The notes below the pieces were generated by a model. The model had not been told where the DNA came from and did no database searches. It was given only the letters and a program-made list of their open reading frames with translations. Of a stretch of 64,000 bases of DNA, positions 46,576 to 57,447 are shown piece after piece. Origin of the DNA: Corythucha ciliata (lineage: Eukaryota; Arthropoda; Insecta; Hemiptera; Tingidae); NCBI GenBank assembly GCA_038030265.1, contig CM075939.1, forward strand, positions 20,193,253 through 20,257,252, read 5' to 3'. The translations under genes were made by a program, and so were the position numbers. How positions within the stretch are numbered: position 1 is the stretch's first letter; the number at the start of each line of letters is the position of its first letter.

Positions 46576-47455
46576 GACAGACAGACACGGAACCAAACTT
46601 GTTCAGAAAGCTCTGAAACGCAAAAGGCAAGTGGAATTTTTGAAATCGGAGACCAACAATGTTTTCATCTTGAGAAACGACCACATAGCATCCCGTACCT
46701 TCCGTATTTAAGGAAGCAATCTGTGACCTTGGCCCGTATGCCAAGTGTACGACTTGGCATACCAGAATTTTCCTCCACCTCAAACCTCCCTCACAAACTG
46801 GAAAAATTATAAAATAACATGTGATTCTACAGTTTGCGAGGAACGTTGGAGTCGAGGAAATTTCGAGGAACGACTTAGCATTCGGGCCCTTGTTTTCTCG
46901 AAGAAAATCGTCCGTATCTTAGCAACCAGATGCGTCACGTCAAATCAGATGGCACCGTTGGAAAGACCAGACTTTTTTCTACGTCTTTCAGTGTTATTTG
47001 CTTGGATTTCTCCCACTCCTGCTGAGAAAATCCGTACCGGACCGTATTCGTCCATATAATTAGTAGTCGCGGAAGACAAGACTCTGAGCACCATTCAACG
47101 ATTAATAAGGACATTTCGCACAGTTGAGTCCTTCATTATTGGAAAATGTTCACTTTTAGAGGTCCTTTTTAGTCAAGAATGAATGATAATTTATAAACAT
47201 TCTTGATGTAAATTCTCAAGTTATTCGTGAAGAAAGACTGTTTGATAGTCCAGTAAAATAAAGCCTCAACAGGCCTCGAGGTTAAAATAATTGTTGGAAA
47301 GCAGGAGATGATTCTAATCGCTTCAGTAGGGTTCTAATAGAATTATCCTAGGTTTGCATGTGTCTGGAAAAATCAACATTTTCACCAACTATTCCAGAAA
47401 CTCAGTTTTACCTATTTTCAGTGTGCTGTAGCCAGGAGTGGGCAAATTACAGCTT

Positions 47456-47775
47456 TTTGAGTAATTAATTACAAATTATTAATATTATTAGTTTTTAAGC
47501 CATACAACTTGATTAATGTTATATTTTTAGGGTTTTGGCTTTTTTCTTCTTCTACTTCTTCGTTTCCTATTTTTTCTTTTTCCTATTCTTTTTCCTAGGA
47601 AACGAAGAAGTAGAAGAAGAAAAAAGCCAAAACCCTAAAAATATAACATTAATCAAATTACAAATTACTTCCAAAAAAGCGGATTAATTACAAATTACCA
47701 ATTACTTTTCACTTCCACGAATAATTATAAATTACAATTACTGTAATTGAATTAATTTTTCAATTACCAATTACC
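47456..47775. repeat. aattacaaattac repeats enclosing a perfect 58-bp hairpin
   Basis: Imperfect runs of aattacaaattac flank a foldback with arms 47511-47568 and 47597-47654. The arms are exact inverted copies over 58 bases (gattaatgttatatttttag to tcgtttcct) separated by 28 bases. Such perfect pairing implies a very recent origin, gene conversion or an assembly effect. Confidence 0.85.
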
Positions 47776-48054
47776 CAAGAGCTGGATTTGTGGAACACGC
47801 AAGCGTCTTGCTCTTGTTCACTGTCATTTTTTTAGTGCGTCCAGCCAACAATCGAATGTCAGAACAGATCTTTGAGATAAGAAGGAGGAACAGCATAGCC
47901 CCAAGATGCCAAACGCGTCGCATGAGTAGGGTTGCGAAATGTCCGGGGTCAAATTTGCTAATTTGGATAATTTTGCCCCACATCCCATCCTGCGAACTGT
48001 CACGGGGAACCCCGGATAGTCATGGTTTGCTAATTTGGCTAATTCGCTAATGGC

Positions 48055-49225
48055 TGATTCGTGGTCTCGCAATGCAACGTCCAGACTAAAATTAAGAAAA
48101 AAATCGCTGATTCCTGGTACATGGAGGCCATTCTACGAATAAATTGCGAAAATCAACGCAAAAAGTTTTGTGTAAAGTTGAGAAAACACGCTATAATACT
48201 GACAAATAAAAGACGCTTTCAGGTTAAAATTGGCCAAAAATGGCAAATTTACAACTGAAATGGCGTAAAATCGCCCATTCGCGTATGAAAAAGGGAATAG
48301 GATGCTGAATGGCCGCAAAATTAGGACAAAACGCTATTTCACAGCTGAAATTGGGAAAAATCGCTAATTTGCAATTTTCATGTATAAAGTTGTGGAAAAA
48401 CGTTAATTCGCGGATGCAAAATGAAGAAAATCACTAATTCGCGGCAAAATTGAAAAAATCACCAATTAGCGCAGCTAAAATTAAGAAAAACGTTAATTTT
48501 CAGTTCAAATTGGGGTAAAAGTGCTAATTCTCAGTTAAAAATGAAAAAAATTGCTAATTTACAGCTAAAATTGCGCCAAACGTCAATTTGTGACTGAAAT
48601 TAAGAAAATTCGCTAATTCACAGGTTTGAAACGCTACGACGCGTCGCCGCTACAACTTTAAAAAAGCGCTAATTCGTGGTTGAAATTGAGAAAAATTCTA
48701 ATTTACGCCAAAAACTGAATATACGCCAATTTGCGGATTCTGAAGTCAACTTTTCAGGCTGAAATTGAAAAAAAACAAAAAAAAACACCAATTTATGGCA
48801 ATAGGTGAAGAAAACGCTAATTCGCCAGTAAACTGAAAAAAATCGCTCATGCATTGCGTATGGTGAACCAAAGAAATCCTAATTCGTGAAAAGTCCCCCT
48901 ATTTTGCGGCTAATATTGTGGAAAACACTTAAGAAAAACGATAATTTCCAGCTAAAACTGAGAAAAATGCTAATACCCTGGCAAAACATTTTAAAAAATC
49001 GGTAATATGCTGCTAATATTGAGGAAAACGCCAAAACTCGTGGATAATTAAGAAACATCGCTCACGGGATAAAAACGATACTTTGATGCTAAAGTTGAGA
49101 AAATGCGCAAATTCATGGCTATTGGAGGGGGTGGGGAAAAACCGCTAATCTGCGACTGAAATTGAGAAGAACGATACACTCGGCCAAAGAAGCGCTAATT
49201 TGTGGGTAGAGTCCCTAACTAAAAA
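48055..49225 (+). repeat. Family A degenerate array
   Basis: About 38 units of the ctaattcgcggctaaaattgag type in plus orientation, lying inside the interval bounded by inverted CAGGGTGT ends. Units range from clear matches to very weak ones, and no open frame is meaningful here. Confidence 0.85.
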
Positions 49226-50207
49226 ATCGCCCCTAACTGAGAGATTGAGGCTATGATGAGGCCAGCAAGACGTCAGATTCAAGAGTGTGCTGGCTAGGTG
49301 GAATGATGACTAAAATGTGAAATTACCCCCCCCCCTCGCTGATCCCCCCCAGGACAAATTCCTACCTATGCCACTGCTCGTATACCTACGTGAATCACAA
49401 TAATCATAGTTTCATAATTTTTTCTTTTATGGGCACAGTTGTTCTCAACGCCAAAATTAAATGATGAATATTCTGTGGGATCACACGTACCATCCACGTA
49501 CGATCGATTATTCACGATCCCTGACGCTCGACCAGCAGTAGTGCTATAGTTTTTATACATATAAGTGATGTGAAGTTTCATATAAGTACATATACGTACA
49601 TCATATAAGTACATATAAGTGTTCATATAAGTACATATAAGTGATGTGATGGTTTCACAGCTTACAATCTTTGTAAATGGCCTGATTTTTATAATTTTGG
49701 GGCTTGGGAATTATTCAATAGATTTCGTGCACTTTTAAGGGAGGGGGGAATCGATTACAATTGATGCTTCACAGTGCTTGGAAGGTGGTGTCAAGATACC
49801 ATAATGATACTGACACCATGCACCAACTTTTATGAAAAAAGGTCATCTTGGAAACCACTTGTTGCTGAGAAAATCGACTTCAAAAACTAGTCAGCATGGG
49901 TAACATTAAAAGCAATTTCAAGTTTGACGCTAATTTTATCAGCAGGAGTGGGAGAAATCCAAACAAATAACACTGAACGACGTAGAAAAAAGTCTGGCCT
50001 TTCCAACAGTGCCATCAGGTTTGACGTGACTCATCTGAGTACGGACGATTTTCTTCAAGTAAACAAGGTCATTTTGAAAACTACTAAATCCGTGAATATC
50101 TCGGAAACTATTAGGAATCGGACTAGGGCCAATGTGACTTTTTTGACTCATTTGTGACGTAGAATCACCAGTATAAATATTGACATCCATTTCAGAAACA
50201 CCCTGTA

Positions 50208-52620
50208 TTTTATTTATTTTAAATGTTTATCCAGATTTCGAAAATCCAGCTTGAGGCGAGAGCTGAAATGGATGAGAGCTGGAATTATTCAAATTCAAAT
50301 TATTATTATATCAAAGTTAATAATACACGGGGTAATACGCATCTTAATCGCAATCTGCATGGGGTTGCAAAGAACGGACAAGGGATAAAGGTGCGTTTTC
50401 GAAACGATCTTAACCTATTCTCGCCTTCCTCGAATTTTCTGGCGCTCGAACTGTTTGAAACGGGAAACCCCCAGCAAGACTAGCGCCTTATCGTTGCAAA
50501 TTTTTTTGTTGACGTTCGCCGCGCCGTTTCGTTTTAGTTCCCAGAAAATCGGGAACTACGATCGGGTTCAACATTAAGTTCGTGGGGGAAGTCGAGAAAA
50601 AAAACAGTACTGTACAATTATACAGCTTCCAGACCTCCAGAGCATTCAGAGAAAGTTTCTGCGAGTGAGTAGGGCCGCCCTTCTCTTTCCTTTCACAGTT
50701 GTGGAGAACACAAACAGATTTGATAATGTTGTTTATGGTTTTGCACCATAAACCATATAAAAATATAAATCGAGTCGCCTCTGAAGTGATTTTTCCAACT
50801 CTTGTCTCCTTTCACTTCAAAAGTGAGTCCCAGCCAAGGACAAGCCAAGCCAGGACACGGACAAGGACAACCAAGTCCAAGGTACACCCCGTAGTGTAGT
50901 CAAGTACCTGCTAAATACGAAGTGGTTAGGATTGAAAATCTCTCTCTATTACTTATCTTATATGTGTAATATTAATGCATATAGGTTTTGGAACAACTAT
51001 TGTTTAAACATTTGCAGCACCCTCTTTATTGCTCTTACTGATTCTCAGTATCGCGTTTAAGATAGTTTACAACTACATTCATAGAAACAAATTGTTTTAA
51101 ATTTCAACTGTTTTCTCACCAAAGGTAAGAATCGTTAAATCCAGTAGTCTTGCTTGTCCAAAATTTCACCAATGGTTTCCCTTTCTGACTTTGGCCTTCT
51201 GCACTAGAATAATGTATAACTATAAGGCAATCTTACATTCAACTGAAGCACTAAATTGTTCATGTTAACACGCATTCCTATTACATTTATTGCTTCAAGG
51301 TTTCCTTTCTTTGAGTCCCGCAACAGAATCAGGGCATTTAAGTTAAAATTATGCATTATAAACGTCGCCCTTCATCCTTCTTTTCAAATGTTTAATAACA
51401 GTCGAATCATAAAAATCTTGTTAGGCTTAGACACTTGATTTCTTTCTTATTCTCGGTCGAAAAGTTGCAACAGATGATATCCTTGAAGATGGGTTAATTC
51501 TCCCCCCCCCCCACAATTTACCACCAACCATCCTTCTATATTGTTGTATTTTGACTTGAACCACGTTGCTTTAAGAAGAGGCTGTCGTAATATAGATATG
51601 AAGTTGAAACGATTTTATGCAAGTGTTACAAAGATAAAAGTCCTTCACATTTAATTTTCGGTCAGTTTCAGAGAATATAGTTTGAACTTATATACTTTGT
51701 GATCTGTAATCGCTTGAGAGAACGCAAATGCTGAGGTAATTACAAGAGACTCCTATCAGTTTGTCATTGTTTCTACGAACGTACGTTATAAGACCCACAA
51801 TGAGCCATATTAATAAAAAAAATCATGACCTTATACTTCAATTTTTTGAGTACAATAATATGCTCGTCAGTTTATGAATTAAGCTAATGATTTTCACTAA
51901 TAAATTGATGATTTTACAAGCTTGAAAATTTTGAAGCAAAAGGTCGTGCTTCTATGCACGATTTTATTCATACGACTGAATGCACAAAAAGTGAAGAATT
52001 TTCCTATTTTCAAAAAATTACTGCGTCTTCATAAATACCTCTGCGGATTGTCAAACCTCAACAAAAACTTCTCCATTTTCTTAGCATTTTACCGGTGTAC
52101 TTACAATTGAAGCTATCCCACTCCCTCCATAATAGTCCAGTAAAATAAGCAATACAAAGGGGGGGGGGGTCAGGTTGCAATAATTAGGGTAGATGATTTT
52201 TTGGTTTCATGTTGTCAGGGGTGGTGTAATAGGTATGACGTATACAAATTGTTGACCTCGAAAAACTTCGGGATCACCCTTAAATTATTGGAAAACTACG
52301 ACATTTTTGAACTATTTGTGGTTTTTGGCCCTTTTTTTGCAGATAGTGAGCACGCAGTAACTTTTCAAATTAGACAACATTTCCGACAAAACGAGTCCAA
52401 AGCAGGATTCAGATGAGGCATCGTAGTTTCCAAGGCAAATCCCACCTCAAAAAATCCGCCAAAAAAATCCCGGAATCCCGTCAAATGTGTGTGTGTGTGT
52501 TGGAATCTCGTCAAATTCCAACTACATACAAAATGGCATTTAAAAAAAAACGGGGTTTATGAGGATTATAAAACCCAGAGCTACATGTTCAAGCTTGATC
52601 GCGCTTCATTTTGCCCGGCG
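50208..52620. other. Intergenic, no gene recognised
   Basis: AT-rich sequence with an open frame (50223-50483) lacking any recognisable domain, a low-complexity ccaaggacaagccaagccag stretch near 50835, poly-C at 51503-51514 and a short (GT)n at 52486. No splice-consistent gene was assembled. Confidence 0.4.
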
Positions 52621-53214
52621 TTAGGCCTATGACATACTGGGCGGTTTTTTCCCGCGCCGCGCAGTATGTCACCTAGAACGCGGTTTCCGCGAAGTAGTGA
52701 GGAGAGAGAGGAATGACCTATGAAGAAAATTATTTCTCCACGAGTCCCACGTAACACTAAATACTATAATCGTAACACTAATCACTAAAAAAATAAAAAT
52801 TAATGGGTTCTCATTTCACGCGTACAACAAATAATGTGGAAAATATGTACAGGGTAGAGGTTTACTTATCTGTTTACCCCAAATTTTACTTTCGAAATTC
52901 GCAAATCAAACCTTTGTCTTCATTAATAATTAAAGCAAAAATAAATAAATAAATATTTAATAAAAATTCCTCGAACAATTAACAGAAAAAAGAACCCAGA
53001 CACTAAAACCTAATGTCATTGCTCATAGACGGATCCTTGCTCACCTCTAAAAAAAAGCACCGCTCGACCGGCGCGGGAAGAAAACACCCGCTGGCATGTC
53101 GCGGGAGAAAAAATACCGCGGCGCGGTTTTTTCAGTATGTCATCACTCATCGAAACTCCACTATTTGCGGGAAACCGCCGCGGCAATAAACCGCCCAGTA
53201 TGTCATAGGCCTTA
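52621..53214. mobile_element. PIF/Harbinger-type MITE, 588 bp, TTA target duplication
   Basis: The element 52624-53211 has inverted ends ggcctatgacatactgggcg and cgcccagtatgtcataggcc (20 bases, exact) and is flanked on both sides by tta. A 3-bp TTA/TAA duplication with ends starting GG is typical of PIF/Harbinger elements. GC-rich subterminal text with ccgcgccgcg lies at both ends. No transposase is present; the minus-strand open frame at 53016-53288 overlaps the terminus and is not a gene. Confidence 0.85.
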
Positions 53215-54575
53215 AATAGTCGGACATACTTGAATTTTTTAAAAATGAAAAAACTTGGCTGCTTCACACGGCCGTAACTTGTGGCCACGTTAAAGTGTCC
53301 GAAAAGGGCTCATTTCAAAGGAATAAATGTAACGCTGTTCAACTTATTCTCACTTCGGACGTCCGGAGACTTTTAGTATGTTTACCTCTCAACTTCCCCA
53401 AACAAATTGGAAAATAAAAAATCACTAAACCGACCATGTCGTCTACACTCGTTTTTCATCATTCATTGACGTGACTATTTGAAATTTTGCCCCCGTTAGA
53501 TTTCACTATACCATCGCATTGAGACATATTATGTCGCTAAAGCGAAGAGGTACATTATGTTACGAGTGAAGCCCGGAATACATGTCCGCATTGCCCAGTT
53601 ATTTCTGTACCTTTTGAATCCAGTACTGACTACTGACGGATTGGCTGACTCTTTATGCGACTCGACGGTGGACGGTGAGTTGAGTGTACATCGGCCGGGT
53701 TCCCTTTCCTACCGTAGCGACTAGCTCCTTACGTTCTTTCTCAGAGCCCACCATTTTTTTAAATTGTTCAGAAAATGTCTGAATTTAGTTTTTTTTGTAC
53801 GACAAGTTGCACATTTTCTTATAATTAAGCCTTTTGTAGCTCTTGGAACAGTTCAGCATGAAGAAGTACTTAAAAAACGACAAAACTAAAAACTCAACTA
53901 AAGCCAAGTTTCTGCTTGTATGAAAGTGCTGTAATTTGAGAACAAATTGGGACTTTCAATTAAAAAACAACAAACCAACCGAAAACCGCTATGCCCTCGC
54001 AAGTGTTGTCTCCAAAAAATTGTGTTTTCTCAAAGGATAGGCATTGAGAAGAATGGAAAAAAATGTGACAAAAAGTGTAGGAAACCTTTTAGTGTTTTAT
54101 ATTTTTATTTTCCTTCTTGTTTGGCTTCCCCTGTATGGATGTTGGCGAGCCCTTTGCTGGATACCACAGCTGCAGTGGCTAGTTTCTCCATTTCGACAGG
54201 AAAACGGGGTCTTCATTCCTCTGGAGATTTTCCTTTTTTTATCGTCTGAAATTATTAGGCTACGGCTCAATTTTTTGTTCCAATTTACTTTAGGTCCCTT
54301 CTGGAATGCATATTGGCCGTACATTCTCCGAGGCTGACAGGTTTGGTCAAATTCAAATTGGTTAATTGGTCAAAATCACGTTCCCCATATGCTGTCGCGT
54401 TTACTTTACTAGCAGCAGCCACCGAACAAAGCTGCAAAGAATGTCCAAATTTTCTCCTCTCCAATCGTCCAATTTAAGGGGGATACAAAAGTATTGGATA
54501 ATGTCCATCCATGATTTTCTGACTATTTGAAGAAAATTCAATATTTTTTCCCAATGTGTCCGACAATTAACTGAA
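53215..54575. other. Intergenic, no gene recognised
   Basis: Two overlapping plus-strand frames (53947-54249 and 54044-54337) encode hydrophobic stretches rich in Leu, Phe and Trp, but neither matches a family I recognise. No splice signals or RNA gene noted. Confidence 0.35.
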
Positions 54576-54751
54576 TAATTGAGCTTAGATGACCCTATCT
54601 ACGGACATTTAAGGGATTACTCCCCTCCTCAGCGCACCACCCTTGTCACAAATGTGAATTCGAGGAAGTGAGGAGGCTAAAAATAAAGAAATAAATCTTT
54701 AAATTAAATACTTACTTTTCTTTACTTGTTTTGAGTTCCTAGAAAAAATTG

Positions 54752-54826
54752 CTCCCAAGGTGGGATTCGAACCCACGACCTCCTAGTTTTGCGCCAGGTG
54801 CTCTCCCATCAGAGCTATCCCGGGAG
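54752..54826 (-). tRNA. tRNA-like unit, left arm of palindrome (anticodon unclear, CAA if standard)
   Basis: It folds as ctcccggg / cttgggag acceptor (8 pairs), gctc/gagc D stem, cctgg/ctagg anticodon stem and gtggg/cccac T stem with loop ttcgaat. The anticodon loop is cgcaaaa, which lacks the universal U33 and would give CAA. The A box is tagctc.gatgg and the B box ggttcgaatcc, both close to consensus. A T6 terminator follows. Intact promoter but odd anticodon loop; function uncertain. Confidence 0.55.
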
Positions 54827-54971
54827 TCCACACGCAAAGACCGAATCCACCCAATTCATTTTTTCCCCAGTCAATTTTTCCCAATTCATTGGGAATAATT
54901 GACTATGAAATGCACTGACCCGATAGATGCGAGAGGGGATTTCTCCTGGGTGGATTCGCTCTTTGCGAGGA

Positions 54972-55046
54972 CTCCCGGGATAGCTCAGATGGGAGAGCAC
55001 CTGGCGCGAAACTAGGAGGTCGTGGGTTCGAAACCCACCTTGGGAG
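54972..55046 (+). tRNA. tRNA-like unit, right arm of palindrome (anticodon unclear, CGA if standard)
   Basis: Inverted partner of the left unit with a few changes: anticodon loop cgcgaaa instead of cgcaaaa, and T loop ttcgaaa instead of ttcgaat. The same eight-pair acceptor stem ctcccggg/cttgggag and D arm gctcagatgggagagc are present. The T-run terminator at 55049-55055 is intact. The two copies would give different anticodons, which argues for relaxed constraint on tRNA identity. Confidence 0.55.
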
Positions 55047-55222
55047 CAATTTTTTCTAGGAACTCAAAACTAGTAAAGAAAAGTAAGTTTTTAATTTAAA
55101 GATTCATTTCTTTATTTTCAGCCTCCACACTCCCTCGAATTCACAGTTCTGACTAGGGTGAGGCGGTGAGGAGGGGAGTAATCCCTTAAATGTCCGTAGA
55201 TAGGGTCATCTAAGCTCAATTA

Positions 55223-55734
55223 TGAAAAGACAATAATTTGAAGAAAATCATCGGCAGATGACATTTTCAAGCTGCCAGTCCTATTTTACCATTCAGTGAA
55301 AGCAGAAGTTTTTATAACACGGGGGAACTTAAACATTTTTCTAGCATTGGTTTCTCGTGAAGAGGGATCTTCCACGATATACCATTCGTCATATTAAACT
55401 TTAAAATCAATTAAGGCATTTTTTTTTTAGCGAATTTTTAAAACCTTTGAGTGGGGTTATGACTACTTTATTTTTAGGATTCGGGCTTCTTTTTTCTTCA
55501 TCTCCTTCTTTTTACGAGCTTTCGCCAATACGTAGCACGAAATCAATAGCCGCTATACTTCTTCGGAGCTTTGGTTTTTACTAAAGCACTGTTTCGTTTA
55601 TTTTCATTAGCATGAGAGGACGAGTGTTCATGATTTCTTCTGTAATCTGGTTTCCTCTTCCTTTAAACCATGATAAATGATACCCTGGCTTGTATTCACA
55701 GAGCCGCCTTTAGTTCTTTTTCTATTGGCATACC
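55223..55734. other. Upstream flank of the lipocalin gene
   Basis: AT-rich region between the palindrome and the lipocalin start codon. No clear TATA box or element terminus. A pyrimidine-rich stretch (tttagttctttttct) lies just before the ATG. Confidence 0.35.
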
Positions 55735-56794
55735 ATGCAGAAAGTGGAGCGACTTATTCTTCTGTTATTTTTGGTGACTTGTGATGCTTTCAGAAAAAAA
55801 GAGGACAAAACCAAATGCCCTCAAGTCAAAGGTTTGAGAAATTTCGATTTGCAGGGGGTTCGTATACAAAACAAATTTCTTCGTTTGTTAATTTCTTGAA
55901 CGCGAAACCCATTTAAAATATCGTAAATTTGATAATATGATTTACCGCACAGATTTTAGGATCTTGGCACGTGGTCCAGTACTACGCAACATCAGAGGAA
56001 GATGTCGTCTATAAGTGCATGAGAGCCGTATTTACAATGCCTGGTGATGGAATGGAAATTGAAATGAACGTAACTTACAGCTTTGTGGACGACCCTGAGG
56101 ATGAAAAATTGACGGGCAATATCACTTGGACTATTCCTGATCTAGCTAATCCTTCTCACTGGGTTCACGCTGAAGACACATGTTCAGTTGTTTACAACTA
56201 CCCGTCTTTCAATTTTGGTGTATTGTATTACAGTTCTTTAAAAATCTAGATGAGGGAATCTACAACACTTATATAATTGATTGCGATAGCCAAGAATGGG
56301 CTCTTCTTTTGCACTGCGCTGAAAAACCAAAGAGCCCAAGGTATTTAACAAGCATGATGCTCAGCAGAGGAGTGGAGCTGAAACCAGTTGTTGAATCTTT
56401 TTTACGTGATAAGTTACCCAGGTGAAATTGACTTTGGGCCGTATTCAGAAACCCACCTTTACGAAGCCTTTACTAAAGGAGTTGAAAAATGTGATGGTTT
56501 ATAAAAATGTGTCATCTGTTTTGAAGCTCTTGAAGAAGTTGTAAAGGTTAAGGTGGGTTTCTGAGTACGGCCCTTAGTTTTGCTTTTATTCTGATTCATG
56601 TATTTCATTTTTCATTGTTGTTTTCAATTTGGATTTTTAACAGATACGACGTCAGTTTGGAATACATGTTTGAAATGAAACAAGAAAACTGTGAAGACCC
56701 CCAAAAATCCCTGCACTACGGCATCGGTGTTACCAGCAGAGGCTCCAAGAGTAAAAAACTTAACAAGCACCCACTGAAAGGAAGAATACATTGA
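55735..56794 (+). CDS. Secreted lipocalin (apolipoprotein D-type), 4 exons, 224 aa
   Basis: Exons 55735-55857, 55953-56181, 56250-56421 and 56644-56794 join in frame (675 nt, GT-AG introns of 95, 68 and 222 bases). Residues 1-18 are a signal peptide (MQKVERLILLLFLVTCDA). The lipocalin signature NFDLQ..LGSWHVVQYYA has the invariant GxW at 44-46. The YEGIYNTYIIDCD block (118-130) and EWALLLHC follow, and RYDVSLEYMF is in the last exon. Cysteines at 28, 63, 129, 140 and 191 could form two disulfides. N-glycosylation sites are N80 and N97. Lipocalins bind small hydrophobic ligands outside cells; the ligand here is unknown. The donors of introns 1 and 2 (gttcgt, gttcag) are weak, so those junctions are chosen by protein continuity. 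An aataaa signal follows at 56801-56815. Confidence 0.85.
56436..56575. mobile_element. Hairpin MITE in the lipocalin's third intron
   Basis: The ends gggccgtattcagaaaccca and tgggtttctgagtacggccc are near-perfect inverted repeats enclosing about 100 bases, with further pairing (cctttac/gtaaagg). It makes up most of the 222-base intron. Its ends resemble gcccgtatttatgaacg at 18883. No coding capacity. Confidence 0.85.
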
Positions 56795-56815
56795 ATCACA
56801 AAATAAAATAAATCA

Positions 56816-57445
56816 AATTTGTTCATGAGTTTGTGACATATTTCTTGTTTTCCGTTCTTGTCACGTCTTCCCCCTTTGTCCAAACCGGAGCAGGGTGAGC
56901 TTCTTAGACCCCCCTCTCTTTAAGCCCGTTACTTCATATCAAGGCGCGGTACAAGTTGCTTAGCTCCGCAACTTTTGATTCTTCGAGTTCTCTGCAGCCT
57001 GAAGCCTGGTATTATGTGGTGGTGACGGTGGAGGGAGGGTCTTAAAACATTATCTCCGGTGGTCAGGAGCACTTAATTAATTTGACTTTCCACCCCACGC
57101 CCCAGCCACCGACGTATTCGGTCCGATGCAATGAGGGCTTTATGCAAAATTTCAAGTCTAAAAATACAGTAGTTTTCGGTGAATTCAACCTCTAATGTTG
57201 AACTATCCTCTCCACAAATGATGGTTTAGGCTCAAGTTCAATCCAACTGGCGATCTTTAGCCGAACAGTTCCCGAGCAAAAGTGGGCTGTGTATAATATT
57301 AACAAAGGATGCGAATTGTCACTCCCTAACATCCAAGGATATTGAGTGCATCCCTTGCATCTATGTGATATACCCTGGAAATCCAGGGATATTAAGCATA
57401 TCCAGTAGATAGTCTCAGCTGGTCCAAAATATCCGTGGATATTAA
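56816..57445. other. Intergenic between lipocalin and Tigger-type MITE
   Basis: From 57330 to 57440 and again at 57630-57720, phrases like atccaaggatattgagtgc and aatccagggatattaagc recur, a short degenerate repeat (atatccagtggat type) into which the MITE inserted. No gene. Confidence 0.45.
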
Positions 57446-57447
57446 TA

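Larger units (their letters stand above)
45541..50205. mobile_element. Composite region bounded by inverted CAGGGTGT ends next to TA
   Basis: The left end is ta-cagggtgttcctgaaatt and the right end is the inverse (tttcagaaacaccctg-ta). Homology continues inward for about 300 bases (tcctaat..tttccgagatatt.acggatttagtagttttcaaaatgacc). In the left arm it is interrupted between about 45690 and 46900, then resumes as aagaaaatcgtccgta to tttctcccactcctgctga (to about 47030). The right arm runs 49930-50205. This is either one large TIR element full of insertions or two opposed copies of one repeat. TA flanks fit Tc1/mariner-like insertion. No transposase was found. Confidence 0.65.
54576..55222. 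mobile_element. Large palindrome whose arms each carry a tRNA-like Pol III unit
   Basis: The left arm (about 54576-54853) and right arm (about 54946-55222) are near-identical inverted copies around a spacer of about 92 bases. Each arm has an outer unique part (taattgagcttagatgaccc / gggtcatctaagctcaatta), a T-rich segment and an inner tRNA-like unit. The two tRNA-like units point outward, each followed by an aattttttct Pol III terminator. No protein-coding frame is credible. Foldback element or MITE with captured tRNA gene is the working description. Confidence 0.85.

Noticed and set aside
42589..49387. A 6.8-kb element between cagtggcgtagccag (42589) and an inverted tatgccactg end (near 49377)
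   Set aside because: The ends agree for only about ten bases and the flanking 8-base sequences do not match.
53016..53288. 90-codon minus-strand frame
   Set aside because: It crosses the terminal inverted repeat of the Harbinger-type MITE and the flanking DNA.
53947..54337. Hydrophobic plus-strand frames that could be a membrane protein
   Set aside because: Composition reflects T-rich DNA; two overlapping frames give similar hydrophobicity and neither matches a known family.
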